DNA of 34,245 nucleotides, taken from a virus. This document shows, in pieces, positions 14,711-23,124 of this stretch. Position 1 is the stretch's first letter, and every line of letters begins with the position of its first letter. The position numbers and the translations under genes were made by a program. Below the pieces are notes generated by a model. It saw only the letters and a list, made by a program, of their open reading frames with translations. It was not told the origin of the DNA and did not search any database. Where the stretch lies: positions 1 through 34,245 of IMG/VR virus record IMGVR_UViG_3300017726_000032, one strand, 5' to 3'.

Positions 14711-15604
14711 ATGGAAATGTTTAACAGACGTGAGTTGGACAAAAGAATTGGCCATCTCAAAAAAAATAAAAAACTTGAAAGTTTAGAACAAGTAGAAGGA
14801 TACTTTATAAGAAAGTGTACTGAGGCTGGTATTGAGTTTAGCTATGATGTTATGGCTGATGAAATGCCTTATTTTAAAACTTTAGCATACACTGAGTTTG
14901 CTACTAGTTTTTATATGCAACCTTTAAACACGAAGCTTAGGTATGCTCAAATGATTGATGCTTACGCTGACGACTGCGAAGTTGTTGATTACTCATCTTA
15001 TTTAATTGAAAATATTATGAGTAAAAATGCTAACAAGTATCAAGATAGAAACTCTAAATTTGATCAATATGAGCCGAAAGATAATATTGTTATATTACCT
15101 GGCTCAAATAAAGTAAAATCCAATATTTGTTTAAACAGATTAAAGTTTTTAGCAAATAAACATGGTAATAACATGTATTTTAAGCCACATCCTATAACAA
15201 CGCATCAAATTATTGGTGAGTTAAAAGATTTTTTTGGCGATAGTAATATATTACCAAGGGATATAGATATGTATTATTATCTGCAAAAAGCAAATAACGT
15301 ATACACAACACATATTAGTGAAAGTATGATATACGCGGCTGTTTTAGGTAAAAAAATAGAACCTATTGATGTTTGGAATAATATACAAATGGGATCTTTT
15401 TACTGTATTAACAATCATTTGCTTGATAATCAGCATGATATTAAGAATTATATCAATAAATGTTTTTCAAGCCCAAAGTCTGGTATTATAAACCCAGCTG
15501 TAGACAAAAATTGGAAAGAAAAAATAGATAAATACTTGCAATACATACTTAAAAAACGAGAAATGTACAAAGACTGGTTTATAGCTGAACCAAAAAAGAA
15601 GTAA
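14711..15604 (+). CDS. GT-B-like glycosyltransferase candidate
   Basis: A 297-residue soluble protein. The C-terminal half has the look of the donor-binding domain of capsule/CDP-glycerol-type GT-B transferases: DNIVILPGSNKVKSN at ~124-138, a KPHP motif at 158-161, then ILPRDIDMYYYLQKANNVYT and THISESMIYAAVLGKKIEPI (to ~219). In those families the K-P-H-P histidine and the Ser-Glu-Ser loop contact the nucleotide-sugar phosphates. The N-terminal half (~1-110) is unlike anything I can name. It directly follows two Thr/Ser/Asn-rich fibres, so glycosylating them, or modifying host surface glycans, would make sense. It could instead be a diverged protein that merely shares the fold. Start ATG follows TTAAATTTAATTAT. 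Confidence 0.5.
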   Translation: MEMFNRRELDKRIGHLKKNKKLESLEQVEGYFIRKCTEAGIEFSYDVMADEMPYFKTLAYTEFATSFYMQPLNTKLRYAQMIDAYADDCEVVDYSSYLIENIMSKNANKYQDRNSKFDQYEPKDNIVILPGSNKVKSNICLNRLKFLANKHGNNMYFKPHPITTHQIIGELKDFFGDSNILPRDIDMYYYLQKANNVYTTHISESMIYAAVLGKKIEPIDVWNNIQMGSFYCINNHLLDNQHDIKNYINKCFSSPKSGIINPAVDKNWKEKIDKYLQYILKKREMYKDWFIAEPKKK

Positions 15605-15654
15605 AAAACGTGACAATTGCGTGATAATATAAAAGAAAACTAAAATTTAATAAA
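15604..15654 (+). promoter_or_regulatory. Intergenic promoter candidate
   Basis: This gap holds AAAAACGTG (15604-15612) and GTGACAATTGC (15610-15620), followed by GTGATAATATAAAAG. GTGACAATTGC also occurs on the opposite strand at 539-529 in the divergent control region. A promoter for the packaging and capsid cluster is plausible. The end, ACTAAAATTTAATAAA, is the translation leader for the next gene. Confidence 0.3.
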
Positions 15655-15894
15655 ATGGCAAAAAAAATAGCAAAAAAAGAATTAGCTGAATTACAAGAAA
15701 ATATAAAAAATCTAAACAGCGTTCAAATAAGAATTGGTGAGCTTGAACTAGGTAAATTAAACTTAGCAGCTCAATTTAATCAACTAAATAGTAACATGAA
15801 ACAATTTCAGGCTAAACTTGAAGAAAAGTATGGGTCTGTAAATATTAATGTTAATACAGGAGAAATAAAAGATGAAACTAATAAGAAAAATTAG
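15655..15894 (+). CDS. Small coiled-coil protein, 79 aa
   Basis: A 79-residue protein that begins with a Lys-rich segment (MAKKIAKKELAELQENIKNL) and continues as one predicted helix with heptad-like Leu/Ile spacing to about residue 58. It then has the short strand motif GSVNINVNTGEIKD. It is similar in style to small uncharacterised proteins next to terminase genes in marine phages. It may be an assembly factor; no function can be assigned. Its 3' end overlaps the next gene by 23 nt. Confidence 0.7.
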   Translation: MAKKIAKKELAELQENIKNLNSVQIRIGELELGKLNLAAQFNQLNSNMKQFQAKLEEKYGSVNINVNTGEIKDETNKKN

Positions 15895-16090
15895 CATAGG
15901 TAGAGATTACAAGAACGATGCAATGCATTATTCAGTTGGTCAAGAAGTTTATGGTAATCATATTATATGTGACATCATAGAATCTAAAGACAAGTTTAGT
16001 GTTTTAATTGAAAAAAACAACGAGGTTTTACCTTGGAAAGATTTTAATAAAAACATGGCTGTATCAGTTGAATATAATCTTGAGTATTAA
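15872..16090 (+). CDS. Conserved-type hypothetical protein, 72 aa
   Basis: A 72-residue protein with a beta-rich pattern (IRKISIGRDYKNDAMHYSVG; IICDIIESKDKFSVLIEKN; WKDFNKNMAVSVEYNLEY). I recall similar short proteins upstream of terminases in marine phages, without known function. It starts inside the preceding coiled-coil gene and its stop overlaps the next start by one base (TAATG), so these genes are tightly coupled. Confidence 0.7.
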   Translation: MKLIRKISIGRDYKNDAMHYSVGQEVYGNHIICDIIESKDKFSVLIEKNNEVLPWKDFNKNMAVSVEYNLEY

Positions 16091-16668
16091 TGAAAGGAAC
16101 GTTTTATTTTTTAATAAAACCTAAAACGCAACGATACAATAATACTAAAAAAATTGGTGATAAAGAACTTATTTTAAACTCTGAAATTTACAACCATCAA
16201 TATGTTAGCCGTGAGGCTGTTGTTGTAGGTTTACCTTCAGAGTTTAACTCACCGATTGAAGAAGATGACGAGGTAATCGTACATCATAATGTATTTAGAA
16301 GATGGCATGATGCAAGAGGTAAAGAGCGTAATTCAGGTAGTTATATAAAAGAAGATTTATACAGAGTTAGTGTAGATCAGATATTTGCTTATAAAAAAAT
16401 AGTAGAGTGGAAAGCTTTACCAGGTTATTCATTTATAAAGCCTATACAAAAGCAAGACGGATCTGAAGCTGATCAAATAGGTATTGTAAAATATTCCGAT
16501 GGTAGTTTTAAAAAAGGCGAACTAGTAGGTTATAATAAAGCAGCTGAGTATGAGTTTATCATAGGCGCTGAAAGATTATACAGAGTTCCAAACATTTTTA
16601 TTGAAATTAAATATGAGTACAAAGGAAAAGAAAAAGAATATAATCCAAGCTGGTTACAGAGCGGTTGA
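16090..16668 (+). CDS. Putative GroES-like double beta-barrel protein
   Basis: A 192-residue protein with two similar halves. The first has REAVVVGLPSEFNSPIEEDD, EVIVHHNVFRRWHDARGKE and a strand ending in YRVSVDQIFAYK. The second begins WKALPGYSFIKPIQKQDGSE, continues with GIVKYSDGSFKKGELVGYNK, and ends EFIIGAERLYRV. Both halves show the order strand-loop-G-x-V-x-x-G-D/E-x-V typical of Cpn10-like barrels, so it may be a specialised co-chaperonin or a head assembly factor. This reading is by eye and modest in strength. Its 3' end overlaps the next gene by 56 nt in another frame. Confidence 0.5.
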   Translation: MKGTFYFLIKPKTQRYNNTKKIGDKELILNSEIYNHQYVSREAVVVGLPSEFNSPIEEDDEVIVHHNVFRRWHDARGKERNSGSYIKEDLYRVSVDQIFAYKKIVEWKALPGYSFIKPIQKQDGSEADQIGIVKYSDGSFKKGELVGYNKAAEYEFIIGAERLYRVPNIFIEIKYEYKGKEKEYNPSWLQSG

Positions 16669-16885
16669 TGAGTTGGTTAAAGTTGCTAAAGAACCTATAG
16701 TAGAAACTGAAGATGACGTTTCTGCTGACAGGCTAAAAAATGCTGCTGCTACAAAAAAGCTAGCTATATTTGACGCTTTTGAAATACTTAATCGTATTGA
16801 GTCTGAGCAAGCAATGTTAGATGGTGTTGTAAAAGAAACTAAGCAAAAGTCTTTTGGTGGTTTTGCAGAAAGAAGATCTAAGTAA
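16613..16885 (+). CDS. Small protein before TerL, possible small terminase
   Basis: A 90-residue mainly helical protein (KKKNIIQAGYRAVDELVKVA; DDVSADRLKNAAATKKLAIF; DAFEILNRIESEQAMLDG) ending in the basic FGGFAERRSK. It lies directly before the large terminase and shares one base with its start, which is where small terminases normally lie. It lacks an obvious helix-turn-helix, so this identity is positional inference only. I chose ATG 16613 (after ATTAAAT) rather than the upstream TTG at 16601. Confidence 0.6.
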   Translation: MSTKEKKKNIIQAGYRAVDELVKVAKEPIVETEDDVSADRLKNAAATKKLAIFDAFEILNRIESEQAMLDGVVKETKQKSFGGFAERRSK

Positions 16886-19095
16886 TGTATAACCAAAGTT
16901 TATGTGAAATTGTTAAGCCAATAAAATTAAATACAATTAAAAGGCTTAATAAAAAAAAGGCTTGGAAATATGGCTATAATAAAGAACACGATGTTGTAGT
17001 TATTAGCAAAGATGGTACGATAGGTGATGTGTATAGCATACAGAATTTAAAAATAGCAATACCTAAACAGCCAAAGAAAATACACAAGTTTGAAAAAAAC
17101 AAATGGCAAGTTACACCATATCCAAAAGAATTAAATCAAATAAAAACAATTTTTGACTGGAGAGATTACCCAGCTAATTTTAAAGAAAAATATATAGACT
17201 ACATAGAAGATGAATTCAGAAAAAGAGAAAATGGTTTCTGGTTTTATAACAAGGGTTTTGCTACTTATATTAGCGGTACTCACTATATGTATCTTCAGTG
17301 GTCTAAAATAGATGTAGGTAAACCTGATTTTAGAGAAGCCAATAGATTATTTTATATATTTTGGGAAGCTTGTAAAGCTGATACTAGATGTTATGGTATG
17401 TGTTACCTCAAAAACAGGCGATCTGGTTTTTCATTTATGGCTTCAGGTGAAACAGTTAATTTAGCTACAATATCTAGTGATGCTAGATTTGGTATATTAT
17501 CCAAGTCTGGTGCTGATGCTAAAAAAATGTTTACTGACAAGGTTGTACCTATATCAGTTAATTACCCTTTCTTTTTTAAACCGATCCAAGATGGTATGGA
17601 TCGCCCAAAAACAGAGTTAGCTTATAGAGTACCAGCTTCAAAGCTTACAAGAAGAAAAATAACAAGCAATGATAAACCTGAAGAGCTAACAGGTCTTGAT
17701 ACAACAATAGACTGGAAAAACACAGGTGATAACAGTTATGATGGTGAAAAGCTTAAATTACTAGTACATGATGAATCTGGTAAGTGGGAAAGACCAGATA
17801 ATATATTAAATAACTGGAGGGTAACAAAAACTACTTTACGATTAGGTAGTAGAATTATAGGAAAATGTATGATGGGATCAACGTGTAACGCGTTAGACAA
17901 GGGTGGTGATAATTTTAAAAAGTTATATTATAATTCAGATGTTACTAAACGAAACAGAAATGGTCAAACTAATTCGGGTTTGTACTCTTTTTTTATTCCA
18001 ATGGAGTGGAACTATGAGGGTTTTATTGATGAATACGGGATACCTGTATTTGAAAATCCAGAAACAGAAGTATATGGTCCTCATAACGATGTTATTGATA
18101 CTGGAGTTATTACGCACTGGCAAAACGAAGCAGATGGTTTAAAAAACGATCAAGACGCTTTAAATGAATATTATAGACAGTTTCCAAGAACTGAAGAACA
18201 TGCTTTCAGAGATGAAACTAAAAATAGTTTATTTAATTTAGTAAGAATATACGAGCAAATTGATTATAACGAAATGCAGAGCAAACCTATAAAAGGTAGT
18301 TTTGTATGGGAAAATGGTATTAAAGATACTAATGTTAGATTTTATCCAGATGAAACTGGTAGATTTAACTTGTCATGGGTGCCACCAGTTAGTTTACAAA
18401 ATAGATATTTTACTAAAAACGGTAAAAAATACCCTGGTAACGAACATATAGGAGCGTTTGGTTGTGATAGTTATGACATATCAGGTACTGTAGACAACAA
18501 AGGATCAAAGGGATCTTTGCACGGCTTGACCAAGTTTAGCATGGAAGATGCGCCTCCAAATGAGTTTTTTTTAGAATATATCGCAAGACCTAACACGGCT
18601 GAAATGTTTTTTGAAGATGTGTTAATGGCTTTAGTATTTTACGGTATGCCTTTATTATGTGAAAATAATAAACCTAGATTACTGTATTATTTAAAGAGAA
18701 GAGGTTATAGAGGTTATTCTATGAATAGACCTGATAAGCTTTGGAATAAATTATCTACAGCTGAAAAAGAAATAGGAGGTATACCAAACTCCAGTGAAGA
18801 TATTAAACAAGCGCACGCTGCAGCAATTGAAAGCTACATACAGCAGTACGTAGGTTTAACGCAAGAAGGACAATATGGTAATATATCATTTAATACAACA
18901 TTAAATGATTGGGCTAGATTTGATATTAATAATAGAACAAAGTTTGATGCTACTATTAGTTCAGGTTTAGCAATTATGGCTTGTAATAAAAATTTATATA
19001 GACCAAGCCCAAAAAGAGAAAACACAACAATAAATTTTGGTTTTACAAAATACAACAATAAAGGTATGTCATCAAAACTGATAACTAATGATTAA
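16885..19095 (+). CDS. terL: Terminase large subunit
   Basis: A 736-residue DNA packaging motor: an ATPase that drives DNA into the prohead and a nuclease that cuts concatemers. The Walker A-like loop is the variant LKNRRSGFSF (175-184), with RRSGFS in place of the usual G-x-x-GK-S/T. Walker B is LLVHDE (292-297), followed by the coupling-type MMGSTCNALDKGG. The RNase H-like nuclease begins with GCDSYDISG and KGSKGSLHGL, then FLEYIARPNTAEMFFEDVLM and the acidic CENNKPRLLYY. This Walker A variant and nuclease pattern resemble crAss-like and related marine flavophage terminases. The start and stop overlap both neighbours (1 nt and 8 nt). Confidence 0.93.
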   Translation: MYNQSLCEIVKPIKLNTIKRLNKKKAWKYGYNKEHDVVVISKDGTIGDVYSIQNLKIAIPKQPKKIHKFEKNKWQVTPYPKELNQIKTIFDWRDYPANFKEKYIDYIEDEFRKRENGFWFYNKGFATYISGTHYMYLQWSKIDVGKPDFREANRLFYIFWEACKADTRCYGMCYLKNRRSGFSFMASGETVNLATISSDARFGILSKSGADAKKMFTDKVVPISVNYPFFFKPIQDGMDRPKTELAYRVPASKLTRRKITSNDKPEELTGLDTTIDWKNTGDNSYDGEKLKLLVHDESGKWERPDNILNNWRVTKTTLRLGSRIIGKCMMGSTCNALDKGGDNFKKLYYNSDVTKRNRNGQTNSGLYSFFIPMEWNYEGFIDEYGIPVFENPETEVYGPHNDVIDTGVITHWQNEADGLKNDQDALNEYYRQFPRTEEHAFRDETKNSLFNLVRIYEQIDYNEMQSKPIKGSFVWENGIKDTNVRFYPDETGRFNLSWVPPVSLQNRYFTKNGKKYPGNEHIGAFGCDSYDISGTVDNKGSKGSLHGLTKFSMEDAPPNEFFLEYIARPNTAEMFFEDVLMALVFYGMPLLCENNKPRLLYYLKRRGYRGYSMNRPDKLWNKLSTAEKEIGGIPNSSEDIKQAHAAAIESYIQQYVGLTQEGQYGNISFNTTLNDWARFDINNRTKFDATISSGLAIMACNKNLYRPSPKRENTTINFGFTKYNNKGMSSKLITND

Positions 19096-21505
19096 AACAA
19101 AAGCAAAATCTACATTTCCAAGCCAGGCAGTGCCTGACGCTAAGAAGTCTAGTAAAGAATATGGCCTGCAAGTTGCAAGAGCTATTGAGCAAGAGTGGTT
19201 TAAAAGTGACCGCGGTTCAGACCGTTACTATGATACTCAATTAAAATATCACGAGCTAAGATTATACGCTCGTGGAGAGCAGAGTATACAAAAATATAAA
19301 GATGAGTTATCTATAAATGGTGATTTGTCTTATCTTAATTTAGACTGGAAGCCAGTACCTATTATACCTAAATTTATAGACATTGTTGTTAATGGTATAC
19401 AAGAGAGAACTTATAATATAAAAGCATTTTCTATTGATCCTATAGCGGCTCAAGATAGAACAGATTATATAAAAAATATGCAAGAAGACATGAAGTTTAA
19501 ATCATTTAAACTAAATGTACAAGCTCAAACTGGTATAAACTCTTTTAAAAATGATGTTGAAAAAATACCAGAAAATGACGAAGAGCTTTCTGTGCATATG
19601 CAATTAAACTACAAGCAGTCTATTGAAATAGCTGAAGAAGAAGCTCTTGACAATGTAATGGCTCTTAATAAGTTTAATAACGTAAAGAAAAGATTAGATT
19701 ATGATTTAGCTGTACTTGGTATCGCTTGTGTTAAAAACGGTTTTAATAGAGCTGAAGGTATCACGCTTGAATACGTTGATCCTGCTAATATAGTTCACTC
19801 ATATAGTGATTCACCTTATTTTGAAGATTTATATTATGTAGGTGAAGTAAAAAGAGTTTTAATAAAAGATCTTATAAAGCAATATCCTGATATTACAAAT
19901 GAGCAAATAGAAGATCTTGAGAAAAAATACAGTAATCAAAAGTTTGATAAATATGTTTATTATCCTGAAGATGCAAATGAAAAAGGTTATATAAATGTAT
20001 TATATTTTGAATATAAAACTTTTAACAGGCAAACTTTTAAAATAAAACAAACAGCATCAGGTGCTGATAAAGCTTTAGCAAAAGATGATACTTTTGATCC
20101 ACCAAAAGATGGTAGAGCAAGATTTGAAAAAGCTGATAGAGCTATTGAAGTTTTATACAGTGGTATAAAGGTTTTAAACCATGACATAATATTAGACTGG
20201 AAAAAATGTGAAAACATGACAAGACCTAAGTCTGATATTACAAAAGTATCTATGAGCTACAGTATTGCTGCTCCACGTATATATAAAGGTAGACCTGAGT
20301 CACTTGTTAGCCGTATGGTAAGTTTTGCTGATATGATACAGTTAACACATTTAAAGTTGCAACAGGTATTATCTAGAACTGTACCAGACGGTGTATTTTT
20401 AGACGCTGATGGTTTAGCTGAAATAGATTTAGGAAATGGTACTAACTATAATCCACAGGAAGCATTAAATATGTATTTCCAAACTGGTAGTGTTATTGGT
20501 AGATCAATGACGCAAGATGGTGACTTTAACAATGGTCGTATGCCAATACAAGAGTTACAGTCTTCAGGTGGTAATGCTAAAATAGCAGCATTAATACAGT
20601 CTTACAACTATTATTTACAAATGATAAGGGACGTAACCGGATTAAATGAAGCAAGAGATGGTAGCTCGCCAGATAAAAATGCTTTAGTTGGATTACAAAA
20701 ATTAGCAGCTGCTAATAGTAACACAGCTACTAGACATATACTACAAGCTGGTTTGTTCTTAGTATTAAAAACAGCAGAAGCTGTTTCACTTAGAATATCT
20801 GATGTATTAGAATATTCTAAAGCTAGAAATCAATTTGTTTTATCACTAGGTAGATTCAATGTTGGTACTTTAGATCAAGTTAAAGAATTACATTTACATG
20901 ACTTTGGTATATTTTTAGAACTAGCACCTGACGAAGAAGAAAAACAGAGATTAGAAAACAATATACAAATGGCTCTTCAACAACAACAAATAAACTTAGA
21001 AGATGCTATTGATATTAGAGAGGTTAGAAACTTAAAGTTAGCAAACCAAGTATTAAAACTAAGAAAAAGAAAAAAGCAAGAGCAAGATCAACAAATAGCT
21101 CAACAAAATATACAAGCTCAATCACAAGCTAACGCTCAATCAGCTCAAGCAGCTGCAGAAGCTGAAGCACAGAAAAATCAAATAATTACTGAGCAAAAAG
21201 TTCAATTAGCCCAAGCAGAGTTTCAGTTTGGAACCCAAAAAATGGAAAGAGAAGCTGAAATTAAAAAAGAACTTATGGAACATGAGTTTAATTTAAATAT
21301 GAGATTAAAAGACATGGAATCACAAGTGATTAAAGATAAAGAGCAATATAAAGAAGATCGTAAAGATGAACGTACTAGAATACAAGCTAGTCAACAGTCT
21401 GAATTAATCGATCAAAGAAAAAAAGATCTACCAGCTAAAAAGTTTGAGTCAAAAGGCTTTGACAACTTAGGTGGTTTTGACTTAGAACAATTTGAACCAA
21501 GATAA
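19088..21505 (+). CDS. Portal protein
   Basis: An 805-residue portal, long as in P22-like and crAss-like phages. The core includes NLDWKPVPIIPKFIDIVVNG (~90), where portal wings usually begin; then VDPANIVHSYSDSPYFEDLY (~225), DITKVSMSYSIAAPRIYKGR and a stem region around RDVTGLNEARDGSSPDKNAL (~515). Residues ~640-790 are a very long Gln/Glu/Lys/Ala coiled coil that would form the portal barrel inside the capsid. It forms the dodecameric DNA channel bound by the terminase. Its ATG overlaps the terL stop by 8 nt. Confidence 0.9.
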   Translation: MIKTKAKSTFPSQAVPDAKKSSKEYGLQVARAIEQEWFKSDRGSDRYYDTQLKYHELRLYARGEQSIQKYKDELSINGDLSYLNLDWKPVPIIPKFIDIVVNGIQERTYNIKAFSIDPIAAQDRTDYIKNMQEDMKFKSFKLNVQAQTGINSFKNDVEKIPENDEELSVHMQLNYKQSIEIAEEEALDNVMALNKFNNVKKRLDYDLAVLGIACVKNGFNRAEGITLEYVDPANIVHSYSDSPYFEDLYYVGEVKRVLIKDLIKQYPDITNEQIEDLEKKYSNQKFDKYVYYPEDANEKGYINVLYFEYKTFNRQTFKIKQTASGADKALAKDDTFDPPKDGRARFEKADRAIEVLYSGIKVLNHDIILDWKKCENMTRPKSDITKVSMSYSIAAPRIYKGRPESLVSRMVSFADMIQLTHLKLQQVLSRTVPDGVFLDADGLAEIDLGNGTNYNPQEALNMYFQTGSVIGRSMTQDGDFNNGRMPIQELQSSGGNAKIAALIQSYNYYLQMIRDVTGLNEARDGSSPDKNALVGLQKLAAANSNTATRHILQAGLFLVLKTAEAVSLRISDVLEYSKARNQFVLSLGRFNVGTLDQVKELHLHDFGIFLELAPDEEEKQRLENNIQMALQQQQINLEDAIDIREVRNLKLANQVLKLRKRKKQEQDQQIAQQNIQAQSQANAQSAQAAAEAEAQKNQIITEQKVQLAQAEFQFGTQKMEREAEIKKELMEHEFNLNMRLKDMESQVIKDKEQYKEDRKDERTRIQASQQSELIDQRKKDLPAKKFESKGFDNLGGFDLEQFEPR

Positions 21506-21515
21506 ATAAAAAATT

Positions 21516-21866
21516 ATGCCAAGATTACATAACGACTATCCAGGTAATATAGCTGGATCAGTATTTTCAAAAGGTGGAGACGTAATAGTACCACCAGACC
21601 AGCATATTTTTATAGCTATTACAACTTTAGCTGCTACTACATTTAGTAATACTACTGGATTAGTTGCTGAAGAAGCTACTAGATATGCTAACACAGAAGA
21701 CGCTGCTGGTGACGCTGCTTCAGGATCTGAAACTTATAATGAAGGATCTGGAGGAGAAGAAGTAGTAGTAGGTGATGCTTTTCCAGCAGGTATTGATATA
21801 TTTGGTCAGTATACCAAAATAAATGTCAACTCTGGAAGTATCATAGCGTATTACGCTAGAAAATAA
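21516..21866 (+). CDS. Small putative head-associated protein, 116 aa
   Basis: A 116-residue acidic, beta-rich protein between portal and scaffold. The centre is Ala/Glu/Gly-rich (VAEEATRYANTEDAAGDA; SETYNEGSGGEEVVVGDAFP). The end, GIDIFGQYTKINVNSGSIIA, leads into YYARK, a short strand pattern I have seen in small phage proteins near capsid genes. It may decorate the head or belong to the connector. The leader ATAAATAAAAAATT precedes the ATG. Confidence 0.7.
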   Translation: MPRLHNDYPGNIAGSVFSKGGDVIVPPDQHIFIAITTLAATTFSNTTGLVAEEATRYANTEDAAGDAASGSETYNEGSGGEEVVVGDAFPAGIDIFGQYTKINVNSGSIIAYYARK

Positions 21867-21896
21867 TATTTTTAAACAATTATATAATATCTTATT

Positions 21897-23105
21897 ATGG
21901 AAAATGAAAACAAAGAAGTGGTTGAAAAACCACAAGAACAGGCTGTTGAGCAAGAAGCAAAAGCTTCAACTACAGAAAAAATAGTTGACGCTAAAGAAGT
22001 CGAAGCTCCAAAGCCTAAAAGAAAAAGTAACGCGTTTGATCAAGGCGCTGATACTATAAAGGTTGATATGAGTAAACAACCTGAAAAAGCTACTGAAGAA
22101 AAAGTAGAAGAACCTGTTACTGAAGGTAAAAAAGAAGAGGTGGTTGAAGAAACACCTGTTATACAAGAAGTAACAGATGAACAAGAAGAACAAACAAATG
22201 ATATTGTTGAAGAAGTTTACAAACAACAAAATAAAATTGTTGAAGAAAAACAAGAGCAACAAACTCCAGAAGTGGAACTACCAGAAAACATTGAAGAACT
22301 CGTGAAGTTTATGAATGAGACTGGTGGAACGTTAGAGGAATATGTTCGCCTCAACGCGGATTACTCAAGTGTAGATGGAGAAGCACTCTTGCGAGAGTAC
22401 TACAAATCTACAAAACCTCATCTTTCATCTGATGAAGTTAACTTCATGTTAGAAGATAATTTTAAATTTGATGAAGATATAGATGAGCCTAGGGACGTAA
22501 AAAGAAAACAGCTCGCTTATAAAGAAGCGGTTGCACAAGCTAAGAACCATTTAGAAGGTATGAAGGCGCAATATTACAAAGAGGTCAAGTTGGGCTCTAA
22601 GTTAGCACCTGAACAACAAAAGGCAATTGACTTTTTCAACCGTTACAGTAATGAGCAAGCTCAGGTTAGTGAACTAACTGCAAAGCAACAAAAACACTTT
22701 AATCAAAAAACTGATCAGGTTTTTAATGAGAAGTTCAAAGGTTTTGATTTTCAAGTTGGAGACAAAAAGTATCGTTACAACGTTAAAGATGCGCAACAAA
22801 CAAGGGAAGCTCAGTCTGACGTGCTAAATGTTTTTAGCAAGTATATTGGTCAAGATAATATGCTACAAGACGCTAAGGGTTATCATAAATCTTTATTTGC
22901 TGCACGAAACGCTGACGCTTTAGCTAGTCATTTTTACGAGCAAGGCAAAGCTGACGCTGTCAAACAATTAACTTCTGAGGCAAAGAATATAAATGTCGAT
23001 GGAAGAAAAACGTCTGATGGTGTTGTTAATGTCGGTGGTCAAAAAGTGAAAGTTATAAGCGGCGATAATAGTTCTAGCCGAAAGTTTAAATTGAAAAATT
23101 ATTAA
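21897..23105 (+). CDS. Scaffold protein candidate
   Basis: A 402-residue protein with an N-terminal ~135 residues almost entirely Glu, Lys, Gln, Val and Thr (ENENKEVVEKPQEQAVEQ; EEVVEETPVIQEVTDEQEEQ). A helical middle follows (YVRLNADYSSVDGEALLREY; RKQLAYKEAVAQAKNHLEGM), then a basic C-terminus (VNVGGQKVKVISGDNSSSRK). An acidic, disordered, helical protein directly before the major capsid gene is the classical place and composition of an internal scaffold. No protease motif is visible. Confidence 0.75.
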   Translation: MENENKEVVEKPQEQAVEQEAKASTTEKIVDAKEVEAPKPKRKSNAFDQGADTIKVDMSKQPEKATEEKVEEPVTEGKKEEVVEETPVIQEVTDEQEEQTNDIVEEVYKQQNKIVEEKQEQQTPEVELPENIEELVKFMNETGGTLEEYVRLNADYSSVDGEALLREYYKSTKPHLSSDEVNFMLEDNFKFDEDIDEPRDVKRKQLAYKEAVAQAKNHLEGMKAQYYKEVKLGSKLAPEQQKAIDFFNRYSNEQAQVSELTAKQQKHFNQKTDQVFNEKFKGFDFQVGDKKYRYNVKDAQQTREAQSDVLNVFSKYIGQDNMLQDAKGYHKSLFAARNADALASHFYEQGKADAVKQLTSEAKNINVDGRKTSDGVVNVGGQKVKVISGDNSSSRKFKLKNY

Positions 23106-23124
23106 AAATTAAAAATTAAAAATT
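23106..23124 (+). promoter_or_regulatory. A/T-rich translation leader of the capsid gene
   Basis: The entire gap between the scaffold stop and the capsid ATG is three near-copies of AAATT separated by AA (AAATTAAAAATTAAAAATT). There is no Shine-Dalgarno. In Bacteroidota, A-rich unstructured leaders support strong initiation, fitting the need for abundant capsid protein. Confidence 0.55.
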
